DNA of 64,000 bases, from positions 1-64,000 of the forward strand of contig JANLFM010000003.1 in the NCBI GenBank assembly GCA_024655865.1. Reading direction: 5' to 3'. The notes below the pieces were generated by a model. The model did not search any database. It was not told the DNA's origin and saw nothing but the letters and a program-made list of their open reading frames with translations. This document shows positions 50,134 through 58,452 of the stretch, in pieces; the first letter of the stretch is position 1, and each line of letters opens with the position of its first letter. Source of the stretch: Caldisericota bacterium. Lineage in GTDB: Bacteria; Caldisericota; JANLFM01. The position numbers were made by a program, and so were the translations under genes.

Positions 50134-50820
50134 TCAAGTGATCTGGAAGTCGATTTCCCTCTGGAAATAGCGGTTCTTCAGCTCTTCCTGGCTCAATGAC
50201 ATGAGCTCCCTGTACCCCTCTTCATATTTCCCGGACTCGATTTCCTTGAGCCTCTGCTCCAGGAAAGTGCTCTTTTTCATCAAGTACTTGCCGTAGATCC
50301 GGCGAGCCAGCATAGCAACGTTGAACTGGGTGATTTCTGCAGGGCAGCGAGCGCTGCAGAGTCCGCACATGATGCAATCAAAGGACAAGTTGGCCACCTG
50401 CTCAAAATCACCCCTGACGGCTGCCTGGACGAAATCCATCACCTGAAGTTCCTGGGGACAGATTTTGGTGCAGGTGTTGCAGGAAAGGCAGCGGTAAAGC
50501 TCGGGATAATAACGCACGAAAATTTCGGGGTCAGGCTGAAGCTCCTCAATTTTATATACCGCCTTAGGAGCGGGGACGAAGGGAATCTGAACGATCTGCA
50601 TTTCAGGCTGGACCACGGTCTGGCAACCAAGCCCTCCTTTTAATTTGTAATCTCCTTTCAAGCGATAAAGAGAGGCACAGGCTCCGCAAAAACCCTCCTT
50701 GCAGCCCACACCCTTCTTCAGCTTGAAGCCAAGGTACTCCAGAGCGGTGATAATCGTTGACCCCTCAGGGACATAATACTTCCGGGAATAAATGTAAATT
50801 GGGATCAGGTCCTGGGTCAT
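50134..50820 (-). CDS. Fumarate reductase/succinate dehydrogenase iron-sulfur subunit (FrdB/TfrB N-terminal type)
   Basis: Carries electrons to or from the flavoprotein. I start it at ATG 50820, one base after the HdrB-like stop and preceded by AAGGGGGG, rather than the longer frame. The 228-residue product has a plant-type [2Fe-2S] domain (VGCKEGFCGACASLY ... GLGCQT) and two [4Fe-4S] sites: CLSCNTCTKICPQ and CIMCGLCSARCPAE. Membrane-enzyme FrdB usually has one [4Fe-4S] and one [3Fe-4S]; two full CxxCxxC motifs here fit the soluble TfrB type. TfrB of methanogens also has a fused HdrB-like part; here that part is the separate gene next door. Confidence 0.9.
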   Translation of the reverse strand: MTQDLIPIYIYSRKYYVPEGSTIITALEYLGFKLKKGVGCKEGFCGACASLYRLKGDYKLKGGLGCQTVVQPEMQIVQIPFVPAPKAVYKIEELQPDPEIFVRYYPELYRCLSCNTCTKICPQELQVMDFVQAAVRGDFEQVANLSFDCIMCGLCSARCPAEITQFNVAMLARRIYGKYLMKKSTFLEQRLKEIESGKYEEGYRELMSLSQEELKNRYFQREIDFQIT

Positions 50821-50821
50821 T

Positions 50822-51727
50822 TCAAATTCCCCCCTTCTCTTTTTCCAAAAATTTCTGGAGCAGTGGTTGAGGGTCCACGAAGTGCTCGCCACCGAAACCA
50901 TTTCCAATACCTAAAGCCAGGGCCATCAGTTCCGTGTAGTAAATCACGGGAATCAATTTGTGGTCAGAATGAGCTTCCATGGCCTCCTTTTGCCTCCAAT
51001 CTAAATTGAAGGAGCAAAGAGGACAGGCGGTGATAATCAGATCAGCTCCAGCGCGCGCGGCACCCATGATAATATCGTAGACCAGATCAGCTACTAAACC
51101 CTTTTCCGAGACAGTTTGATAACTACCACAGCAACGCAGCCGGCGGTTATTGAAAACCACTTCCGCTCCTAGGGCCTGGGTGAAATCTTCAAGTAGGGTA
51201 GGATTTTCCGGGTTATCGATAGCCACATCTTTAGGCCTTAAAAGATTGCACCCGTAATACGGAGAAACCTTTAGCCCCAAAAGAGGAAATTTCACTTGCT
51301 CTTTGATCCTCTTTGCGGAGATCTCCTTGAGCAGTTCCAGAGTGTGGATAATTTGCACTTCGCCCCGATATGGCTGGGATTCCAGATAGAGGAAGTCGTT
51401 TATCTTTTTCAGATCCTCGGGATTATCTTTCATGCGGGCATTGGCTCTTTTCAAAACGTTGAAGCACATGGCACAGGGGACCACCAGCCGGGGGTCATCA
51501 ACAGAGTCCGTTCCTTGAAGCTCTTGTACCCTAATCAAATTAGTAATTGGTGCCACCTGGCGCAGAAGGTCATCGGTTACCAGGGAGAAAACGGCCCCGC
51601 AGCAGTTCCAACGGGGAAGCTCCACTAAATCGATTCCCAATTCCCTGAAAACGGCCCTCGTGGAAAGGTCGTAATTCTGAGCCTTGGTCTTCAGGGTGCA
51701 TCCTGGATAATACGGCATTCTGGTCAT
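50822..51727 (-). CDS. hdrB: HdrB-like CCG-domain subunit (copy 2)
   Basis: A 301-residue protein with two complete CCG motifs: YYPGCTLKTKA ... WNCCGAVFS ... VPCAMCFNVL, and PYYGCNLLRP ... RLRCCGSYQT ... TACPLCSFNL. It sits between HdrC and FrdB. In TfrB this domain is fused to the FrdB-like part, so this protein is the natural link between the Hdr module and fumarate reductase. ATG follows the HdrC-like stop after three bases. Confidence 0.93.
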   Translation of the reverse strand: MTRMPYYPGCTLKTKAQNYDLSTRAVFRELGIDLVELPRWNCCGAVFSLVTDDLLRQVAPITNLIRVQELQGTDSVDDPRLVVPCAMCFNVLKRANARMKDNPEDLKKINDFLYLESQPYRGEVQIIHTLELLKEISAKRIKEQVKFPLLGLKVSPYYGCNLLRPKDVAIDNPENPTLLEDFTQALGAEVVFNNRRLRCCGSYQTVSEKGLVADLVYDIIMGAARAGADLIITACPLCSFNLDWRQKEAMEAHSDHKLIPVIYYTELMALALGIGNGFGGEHFVDPQPLLQKFLEKEKGGI

Positions 51728-51730
51728 CTT

Positions 51731-52153
51731 TCACCCCGTAAACTTTCTTAATGCAGCCACGAGCGCAATCTGAGGGAGGATCTTTGCCTCCTCTTCCGTG
51801 ATCTTAGAGATATCCAGGAAATCCAGAGCGGCACGCAGCTTGATTTGCCTGAGCGCCTCAGCAACTTTTGCCGGGTCAATGCCCCGGGGGCAACGTACGG
51901 AGCAGGTATAGCAGGAAGCACAGATCCAGAAGGTCTTGCTTTCCAGGACCTCTTCTTCCCCCAGTTGCACCATCCTCATCATAAAAGAAGGAGTGATGTC
52001 CATTTCCCCAACCATGGGGCAGCTCCCGGAACAGGTACCGCATTGCTCGCAAAGGTTAACCGTCTCGCCGCTCAGTTCTTCTACTTTTTTCGAGAATTCC
52101 CGGTTCCTGGGGCCTAAAACTATCCTTTTTATTCTCAAAAATCGCTCATTCAT
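51731..52153 (-). CDS. hdrC: HdrC-like ferredoxin subunit (copy 2)
   Basis: A 140-residue protein with two [4Fe-4S] sites, CEQCGTCSGSCPMVGEMD and CASCYTCSVRCPRGIDP. It overlaps the HdrA fusion stop by four bases and precedes HdrB. It is somewhat shorter than copy 1. As in other HdrC proteins it probably bridges HdrA and HdrB. Confidence 0.92.
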   Translation of the reverse strand: MNERFLRIKRIVLGPRNREFSKKVEELSGETVNLCEQCGTCSGSCPMVGEMDITPSFMMRMVQLGEEEVLESKTFWICASCYTCSVRCPRGIDPAKVAEALRQIKLRAALDFLDISKITEEEAKILPQIALVAALRKFTG

Positions 52154-55100
52154 CCTCGTGCTCCTTGGACTCTCTCCCAGAGGTTTTGAGCCCTTTCCTT
52201 GATCCGCTCCCTAACTTCGGGGGAAATTTGCGGGACTTCCCTCTTTACGTATTTCACTAAAGCAGCTACGTTCTTGAAGAAGTCCGTAAGAAGGGAGGTC
52301 AGGAGTTCCGCATATTTCAGGCGCTCGGCCTCCACCCCTTCTTCCTTCAGGATTTCCTGGACAATCCTCACGTTTTCCTCAATCGCCTGGTTGGAGCCGG
52401 GATAAGGGGATGCCCTGCGATCACACTCCCCGATGAAAATTCCATCCGCACCGGAGGAGAACGCCTGAAGGAGCAAGCTGGGTGTTACCCTGGCCCCCGA
52501 GGGAACCCGGATGATCCTGGTTTCCACGGGGTAGGAGATCCTGGAAGTCCCCAAATTATCTGCCAGACGGTAAGTGCAAACGGAGTCCGCAAAGACAAGC
52601 ACCCTAGTTTCTTCGGGCTTCTTTGCTTTCAAGGCTTCCTCAATCTGAGCCTTCATTTCGGCGTTCGTGTAATAGTGGAGGTCAAGGGCTTCTTTGGGAC
52701 AGTGAGCGAGGCAGATCCCGCATCCCTTGCACAGAGCCTCGTTAATCTTGATGGTTCCCCCTTCCCTGACGATGGCCCCCACGGGGCAAGAAGAAAGGCA
52801 AATTCCACAGCCATCGCAGAGTTCCCGGTGCACGAAAGCGGAGATGGGTTCAATTTCGTAGTACCCTTTGTTCATCAAACGGATGGCCCGGGATGCAGCG
52901 GCAGAAGCCTGAGCGACGGTGTCGGGAATATCTTTGGGCCCCTGAGCGCAGCCGGCGATGAAGACTCCATCAACGAGGGTATCCACGGGGCGGAATTTAG
53001 GATGAGCCTCCTGGAGAAATCCGTCCGGGCTCTTGGCCAGCTTCAGCATCTCGGAGATTTTATCGGAATCCGGGGAAGGAACGAGCCCTGTAGAGAGGAC
53101 CACGGTGTCAAACTCCGCGCTGATAATTCCCCTGGTGAGCGTATCCTCTGCGGTTAAAATCAGCGTCCCGCTTTGAGGGTCTCTCTGGATCTCCGCAACC
53201 CGGCCGCGGATGTACCTTATGCCTGATTTTTGCGCTCTCTTATAGTATTCCTCAAATCCCTTGCCGTAAGCCCGGAGATCGGTGTAAAAGATGTAGATCT
53301 CCCGAGAGGGATCGAGGCGCTTCAAAAGCTGCGCCAGTTTAGTGGCGTACATGCAACAAATGCGGGAGCAATTCTCCCTTCCAATCTGCTCATCCCTAGA
53401 GCCCACGCATTGAATGAAGGCCACCTTGTTTCCAATAGCGCGCAGAGGTGGACCGGAAGAACCTGTAGCGATAATCCTCTCCAGTTCCAGAGCAGTAAGT
53501 ATACTGGAGGAGGAACCATACTGGTAAACCGGTTTCAAAGAGGGGTCAAAGAGGTCAAAGCCCGTAGCCACAATAATGGTATCCGCTTCCAGTTCCTCGA
53601 CCCTTTCCAGTTCGCCGAAATTGATGGCTTTGGGCTCACAGGTGCGCACGCATTCCCCGCACTCTGAGCAGCCACCACAATTCAGGCACCTTTCTGCTTC
53701 CCCTTTTACCGCCTCCTGAGGAAGGCCGGAGTTAACCTCGGCGAAATGGGAAACGAGACTTTCAGGTAAATCAAGTTTGGGATGGGCCCGGGGAGATTTC
53801 TCTACACCGGCAGTCTCAACTTGCACCTGGGATGGGAAGGGACCCTCGAATTCCCGACCGATGCGCATATCCTCGAAGTTCAAATAGCGATCGATGGAAA
53901 TAGCTGCCTTTTTACCGTGCGCCAGAGCCTCAATGAAGGTCGCCGGTCCCAGAACCGCATCCCCTCCGGCAAAAACACCGGGCATGGAGGTCTCCAGGGT
54001 TAAGGGATCGGCGGAAATCCGCCCGTCTTCCATCTTTAAATCGAAGCGGTTCTCGCTTTCCAGCTCCTGTCCTACCGCCATGACCACAAACTGGAAAACT
54101 TCTTTAACTTCGGAACCGGGGACGGGAACAGGCCTTCTCCTCCCAGAGAAATCTGGCTCTTTAAGTTCCATTTTCTGTAAGGTCAAAAGGAGCCCAACTT
54201 CATCTTTTTCAATTTGAGTTGGTGCTTCCAGGAAGCGGAGTTTAATCCCTTCCATGATTGCTTCCTCAATCTCCTCAGGGTTTGCCGGCATCTCATTGCG
54301 GGTGCGGCGATAAATGATTTCCACCTCTTGCGCTCCCAGGCGTAAAAGCGTTCTGGCAGCGTCTATGGCAGCATTTCCCCCACCAATGACCGCCGCCTTC
54401 CCCTGAACTTGGGTTATTTTCCCTAAATTAGCTTCTCTCAGGAATTCCAGGGCACCAGTGACCCCGGGCAAGTCCTCTCCAGGAATCCCCATCTTTCGCG
54501 AGCGCCAAGTGCCCACAGCCAGGAAGACGGCGTGGAAATCCTGAAGCAATTGGGAAATCCCTTCCTGCCCTCTGACTTCAAAACCTGTTATGAATTGCAC
54601 GCCGATCTCATGAAGAACGTTGAGCTCTTTGTCCAGCACCTCCCTGGGAAGCCTGTAAGTGGGAATTCCGTACCGGAGCATTCCTCCAATTTCTGGCATG
54701 CGTTCAAAGACAGTGACCTCGTAACCTAACATCCGCAAATTGAAAGCGGCCATCAGCCCCGCTGGTCCTGAGCCCACTATGGCGACCTTTTTACCGTTTA
54801 AAGGAGGGGGGCTTAGTTCCCACTTCTTTCCCTGCTTCTCCGCGTAGTCATAGACGAACCTCTTGAGAAGGTCTATCGCCAGAGGCTCATCCACGTTTTC
54901 TCTGGTGCAGGCGCTCTCGCAGGGATGAGTGCAAATCCTTCCTGTGATTCCCGGGAAGGGGTTACTCTCCCTGACCAATGCCAGGGCCTCCTCGAATTTT
55001 CCCTTCTTGATCAACTGGATGTATCCCTGAACATTGACATGGATCGGGCAGGCAGCTCGACAGGGAGGGGTCCCGATTTTAGTAATCAGATACTTGTGGG

Positions 55101-55956
55101 GGACGGCGATGTCATTATAAATATGAATGGCCTTTCTTTTGGAAAGCCCCAGGTTGAACTCATTCGGCATTTCCACAGGGCACTCTTTGGCACAGTCTCC
55201 GCAGGCAGTACACTTATCCAGGTCGACGTAGCGCGGTTTTCTCCTTACGCGCACGTGGAAGTTGCCTAAGTACCCGCTTACGGATTCCACTTCGGAATAG
55301 GTGTAAAGGTGAATATTGGGATGCTCAGCCACATCAGCGAGCTTGGGACCGATGATGCAGGTGGCGCAGTCCTCAGTGGGAAAGGTCTTGGAGAGCATGG
55401 CCATCTTCCCCCCAATGGAGGCCTCCTTTTCCACAAGGTAAACCTCGAATCCCGAATCCCCTAAATCTAAGGAGGCTTGGATTCCAGCAATTCCTCCGCC
55501 GATCACCAGCACCCTCTTTCCGATGGGCATCCTCTTCCTTTGTAGGGGTTCGTGGAGAGCACACTTGGCGATGGCCATGCGCACCAGGTCCTCAGCTTTT
55601 TTCGTGGCTTGCTGTTTGCTTGTATGGCACCAGGAGCAGTGCTCCCTGATGTTCGCCATATCGAAGAGGTAGGGGTTTAAATTGGCCTTTTCCATGGTCT
55701 TCATAAAGGTTTTTTCATGGAAAAGCGGGGAACAGGAAGCCACCACCACGCGATTCAGGGAATGTTCGGCTACGTCATTGAGGATAAATTTTTGCCCATC
55801 CTCCGAGCACATATGCTCCACGTCTCTGGCTACGACCACTCCGGGCTGCTCCAGGGCTACAGAGACCAGCCTTTTTACATCCACGACATCGGAGATGTTA
55901 CCCCCGCAGTGGCAAATGTAAACTCCTAATCTGGGTTTGTTCTCTAAGGCAGGCAG
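52150..55956 (-). CDS. hdrA: HdrA-GltD fusion with a degenerate MvhD tail (start codon probably CTG)
   Basis: A bifurcation-type flavoprotein of about 1268 residues. The conserved HdrA N-terminus, RLGVYICHCGGNIS, is in frame but upstream of the first ATG/GTG/TTG (GTG 55884). The only plausible start is CTG 55956, seven bases after GGAAGGGGTGA, so I use it. Domains: N-terminal CHCG region; FAD site VLVIGGGIAGIQASLDL; ferredoxin site CTACGDCAKECPV; GltD/NfnB-like insert (VAIVGSGPAGLMAAF, AAVIGGGNAAIDAARTLL); CLNCGGCSECGECVRTC; the CVGSRD and CCMYATK segment; two [4Fe-4S] sites CDGCGICLSSCPV and CKGCGICLAHCPK. The last 130 residues resemble MvhD but keep few of its cysteines (VCTYRLADN, VPSGARV, GECDRRA). 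It precedes HdrC, HdrB and Frd. Confidence 0.9.
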   Translation of the reverse strand: MPALENKPRLGVYICHCGGNISDVVDVKRLVSVALEQPGVVVARDVEHMCSEDGQKFILNDVAEHSLNRVVVASCSPLFHEKTFMKTMEKANLNPYLFDMANIREHCSWCHTSKQQATKKAEDLVRMAIAKCALHEPLQRKRMPIGKRVLVIGGGIAGIQASLDLGDSGFEVYLVEKEASIGGKMAMLSKTFPTEDCATCIIGPKLADVAEHPNIHLYTYSEVESVSGYLGNFHVRVRRKPRYVDLDKCTACGDCAKECPVEMPNEFNLGLSKRKAIHIYNDIAVPHKYLITKIGTPPCRAACPIHVNVQGYIQLIKKGKFEEALALVRESNPFPGITGRICTHPCESACTRENVDEPLAIDLLKRFVYDYAEKQGKKWELSPPPLNGKKVAIVGSGPAGLMAAFNLRMLGYEVTVFERMPEIGGMLRYGIPTYRLPREVLDKELNVLHEIGVQFITGFEVRGQEGISQLLQDFHAVFLAVGTWRSRKMGIPGEDLPGVTGALEFLREANLGKITQVQGKAAVIGGGNAAIDAARTLLRLGAQEVEIIYRRTRNEMPANPEEIEEAIMEGIKLRFLEAPTQIEKDEVGLLLTLQKMELKEPDFSGRRRPVPVPGSEVKEVFQFVVMAVGQELESENRFDLKMEDGRISADPLTLETSMPGVFAGGDAVLGPATFIEALAHGKKAAISIDRYLNFEDMRIGREFEGPFPSQVQVETAGVEKSPRAHPKLDLPESLVSHFAEVNSGLPQEAVKGEAERCLNCGGCSECGECVRTCEPKAINFGELERVEELEADTIIVATGFDLFDPSLKPVYQYGSSSSILTALELERIIATGSSGPPLRAIGNKVAFIQCVGSRDEQIGRENCSRICCMYATKLAQLLKRLDPSREIYIFYTDLRAYGKGFEEYYKRAQKSGIRYIRGRVAEIQRDPQSGTLILTAEDTLTRGIISAEFDTVVLSTGLVPSPDSDKISEMLKLAKSPDGFLQEAHPKFRPVDTLVDGVFIAGCAQGPKDIPDTVAQASAAASRAIRLMNKGYYEIEPISAFVHRELCDGCGICLSSCPVGAIVREGGTIKINEALCKGCGICLAHCPKEALDLHYYTNAEMKAQIEEALKAKKPEETRVLVFADSVCTYRLADNLGTSRISYPVETRIIRVPSGARVTPSLLLQAFSSGADGIFIGECDRRASPYPGSNQAIEENVRIVQEILKEEGVEAERLKYAELLTSLLTDFFKNVAALVKYVKREVPQISPEVRERIKERAQNLWERVQGARG

Positions 55957-56501
55957 TACTGACTCACCCCTTCCACATAAAGATCACGACCTTGAGCGTC
56001 GATGGCTACGATTAAGGGAAAATCCTCCACTTCCAGTTCCCTGATGGCCTCGGCGCCTAACTCCTCGTATGCCACAATGCGGGAGGATTTCACGGCTTTC
56101 GCCAGAAGGGCCCCGACGCCTCCCGTAGCAGCAAAGTAAACAGCCCCATTTCTTTTGATGGCCTCCACTACCGCATTACTCCTCTGCCCCTTGCCGATCA
56201 TGGCCTTGAGACCGTGATCCAGAAGCAAAGGTGCGTATGGGTCCATGCGCTCGCTGGTCGTGGGGCCAGCCGAACCAATCACCTGACCGGGTTTCGGAGG
56301 TGTGGGGCCAACATAATAGATTACCTGACCCTCCAGCTCGATGGGGAGTTCCTTTCCTTCCTTGATCAGTTGCACCAGCCTTTTGTGCGCAGCGTCTCTG
56401 GCGGTATAAATTTTCCCGGAAAGGAGAACTTTATCCCCGATCTTCAGCCTGGCTAAATCTTCCTTTTCGAGTGGTGTTTTTAATTTGTATTCTGAGGACA
56501 T
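55944..56501 (-). CDS. Class I fumarate hydratase, beta subunit
   Basis: The C-terminal half of the oxygen-sensitive [4Fe-4S] fumarase (or related tartrate dehydratase), which interconverts fumarate and malate. The 185-residue product has VLLSGKIYTARDAAHKRLVQLI, YVGPTPPKPGQVIGSAGPTTSERMDPYAP, GKGQRSNAVVEAIKRNGAVYFAATGGVGALLAKAV and LEVEDFPLIVAIDAQGRDLY. These match the beta family signature, including AGPTTSxRM. It lies 12 bases after the alpha gene, and its last codons overlap the start of the HdrA fusion. Confidence 0.94.
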   Translation of the reverse strand: MSSEYKLKTPLEKEDLARLKIGDKVLLSGKIYTARDAAHKRLVQLIKEGKELPIELEGQVIYYVGPTPPKPGQVIGSAGPTTSERMDPYAPLLLDHGLKAMIGKGQRSNAVVEAIKRNGAVYFAATGGVGALLAKAVKSSRIVAYEELGAEAIRELEVEDFPLIVAIDAQGRDLYVEGVSQYCLP

Positions 56502-56513
56502 TTTCTTTCTCCC

Positions 56514-57359
56514 TCAAATGACTGCTGTTTTATGGCGCGCGGCATGGCACTGGATGTTCACCGCTACCGGCATACTGGCAATGTGGCAGGGCAGAGTGAG
56601 AATTTTTACTCCCAGAGCCGTTATCCTGCCCCCCAATCCCATAGGTCCGATCCCCAGACGGTTAATGCGCAAAAGGAGTTCGTCCTCCACCTGAGCCCAT
56701 TTTGGCTCAGGGTGCCTGTCCCTCAAGTCCCTCATCAGGGCTTTTTTCGCCAAAAGAGCACAGGCTTCGAAGTTCCCTCCGATGCCCACGCCTACGATGA
56801 TGGGAGGACAGGGGTTCCCACCTGAACGGCGCACCCTGTCCACCACGAAGTTCATAACCCCTTCCAGGCCATCGGCCGGAGTAAGCATCCTTACCTCGCT
56901 CATATTCTCCGACCCTCCACCTTTCGGGGCCACGGTGATTTTTAACTGGTCACCGGGAACAATATCCAGATGAATGATGGCCGGGGTGTTATCGCCGGTA
57001 TTTTTCCTCTCAATCACGGGGTCATCCACCAGAGACTTACGCAGATAGCCATCCTTGTAGCCCTGCCTTACTCCCTCGTTGATCGCAGAATATAGATCGC
57101 CCCCTTTAAGGTGCAGGTCCTGCCCCAATTCCACAAAAATAACGGCAACTCCCGTATCCTGGCAGGCGGGCATCTCTTCTTTTGCAGCCATCCTGTGGTT
57201 GGTTAAAATCTGGTGCAGGATCTCCTTCCCTACTGGTGATTCTTCCTGAGTCAGGGCTTCCTCCAGTTTCTCTAAAACATCCTCGCCAATATAGTAATTG
57301 GCCTCAATGCAGAGCTTTTTTACTTGTGGGATTACTTCGGAAACATCCAGTTCCCTCAA
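56514..57359 (-). CDS. Class I fumarate hydratase, alpha subunit
   Basis: The iron-sulfur half of two-subunit class I fumarase, 281 residues. The three cluster cysteines are in the segments MPACQDTGVAVIFVE, NPCPPIIVGVGIGGNFEACALLAKKA and ILTLPCHIASMPVAVNIQCHAARH. GGDLYSAINEGVRQGYKDGYLRKS and APKGGGSENMSEVRMLTPADG are further signatures. Tartrate dehydratase is the alternative, but the company of fumarate reductase and malic enzyme supports fumarase. It begins 19 bases after lipoate ligase. Confidence 0.94.
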   Translation of the reverse strand: MRELDVSEVIPQVKKLCIEANYYIGEDVLEKLEEALTQEESPVGKEILHQILTNHRMAAKEEMPACQDTGVAVIFVELGQDLHLKGGDLYSAINEGVRQGYKDGYLRKSLVDDPVIERKNTGDNTPAIIHLDIVPGDQLKITVAPKGGGSENMSEVRMLTPADGLEGVMNFVVDRVRRSGGNPCPPIIVGVGIGGNFEACALLAKKALMRDLRDRHPEPKWAQVEDELLLRINRLGIGPMGLGGRITALGVKILTLPCHIASMPVAVNIQCHAARHKTAVI

Positions 57360-57378
57360 TCTCGCCCAGCTCCTTTCA

Positions 57379-58443
57379 TCAATCTTTTAACCCTAAAGCC
57401 ATAATTATGTCCTCAGTATTGACCCCGGGCATTTCCTTATCTTTCGATTCCATGAACTGCGCAATTCTGGGGAAAAGCTCGTATTTTTCCCTTCTTGCGC
57501 CAATAATGCTTCTTTCCAGCCCTTCCCTGAGGCTTTTTCGGGGAATTAAAGTGAAATCCCCGCTTATGGATAGATCCTGAATCGTCCCTCCCAGAGAGGG
57601 GCCTTCCACTTCCTGGATAGTGCGGATCAGGCCGCCTCGGGCTTTGTGCTGTCCGAATATCAGATTCAATCCGGATTTAATCTTCAGGGAGTCAACCTCC
57701 CCTTTCTTTTTACCGAAGAGGAACTCGGGCTTCTGCATTTGCCTTTCCAGCGCCCTGGCCCTCCTCAAAAAGTCTGGAGTGAGTTCCGCTTTTTCCAGGG
57801 GACCGAGGACCTTTTGGAACTCGGCAATTAAAATCTCCTGAACTTCCTCTCGGCTGGGGAGCTCTCCCAGCTCCCTCCTCATGGTAGTGAGGTTTTCCTC
57901 CAGGGATTTATAAACCTTATCCCTCCACTTTTCGTCGGGGATTTTAGCCACTCGGGACATGGTCTGGTAATCAAAATCCATGAGCATGGAGCCCACGAAA
58001 ACCATACACTCGCCGATATCCGCCCCACCCTCTCCCCCGATTTTTCTCCCGTCTTCGGTTACAAGGTCGTTTACTTCCCGGAAGCGGACCTTGATACCAA
58101 AGCGCTCATGAGCTCGACAGGGCGGTTCTGAGAGGACTTCATAGGCTTGCTTGATCGTTTGCGGGAACCTCTTGTTCTTGCGGGAGTATATTACCTGATA
58201 AAAAATTTGATTCTCATCTAAATATGTCGTGCCGCCCCCCACTTCCCTGCGGAAGAGAGGAAGGCCAGAGGATTTGATATAGTCCAGATCCACTTCCTGA
58301 TGGGCATCTTGAAAATAACCAATGCTGATTAAGGGTTTTTCCGGAGAGACAATCACCAGGGCTTCCACTCCCTCTCGGGCGAGCTCATGGAAGATCACCA
58401 TCGAGAGGAGGTCGGGCATGCGATCGAGGTTAAAGAGGTACAT
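57379..58443 (-). CDS. lplA: Lipoate--protein ligase A family protein
   Basis: Attaches lipoate (or octanoate) to a lysine of a carrier protein using ATP. The 354-residue product has the family blocks PLISIGYFQDAHQEVDLDY, LFRREVGGGTTYLDENQIFYQVI and FREVNDLVTEDGRKIGGEGGADIGECMVFVGSMLMDFDY. The Lys in GRKIGG is the one that binds lipoyl-AMP. The C-terminal 150 residues include an accessory domain. It lies nine bases after the GcvH-like gene, its obvious substrate, at the head of the Hdr/fumarate operon. Confidence 0.9.
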   Translation of the reverse strand: MYLFNLDRMPDLLSMVIFHELAREGVEALVIVSPEKPLISIGYFQDAHQEVDLDYIKSSGLPLFRREVGGGTTYLDENQIFYQVIYSRKNKRFPQTIKQAYEVLSEPPCRAHERFGIKVRFREVNDLVTEDGRKIGGEGGADIGECMVFVGSMLMDFDYQTMSRVAKIPDEKWRDKVYKSLEENLTTMRRELGELPSREEVQEILIAEFQKVLGPLEKAELTPDFLRRARALERQMQKPEFLFGKKKGEVDSLKIKSGLNLIFGQHKARGGLIRTIQEVEGPSLGGTIQDLSISGDFTLIPRKSLREGLERSIIGARREKYELFPRIAQFMESKDKEMPGVNTEDIIMALGLKD

Positions 58444-58452
58444 AAGCCTACC

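Noticed and set aside
50821-50907. 29-residue longer N-terminus for the FrdB-like subunit
   Set aside because: It overlaps the HdrB-like gene, and ATG 50820 has a ribosome binding site and matches the usual family start.
41179-55956. The two similar HdrA-GltD genes as a recent tandem duplication
   Set aside because: The shared modules match in order but differ at many residues, and flanking domains differ, so the duplication, if any, is old; not reported as a repeat.
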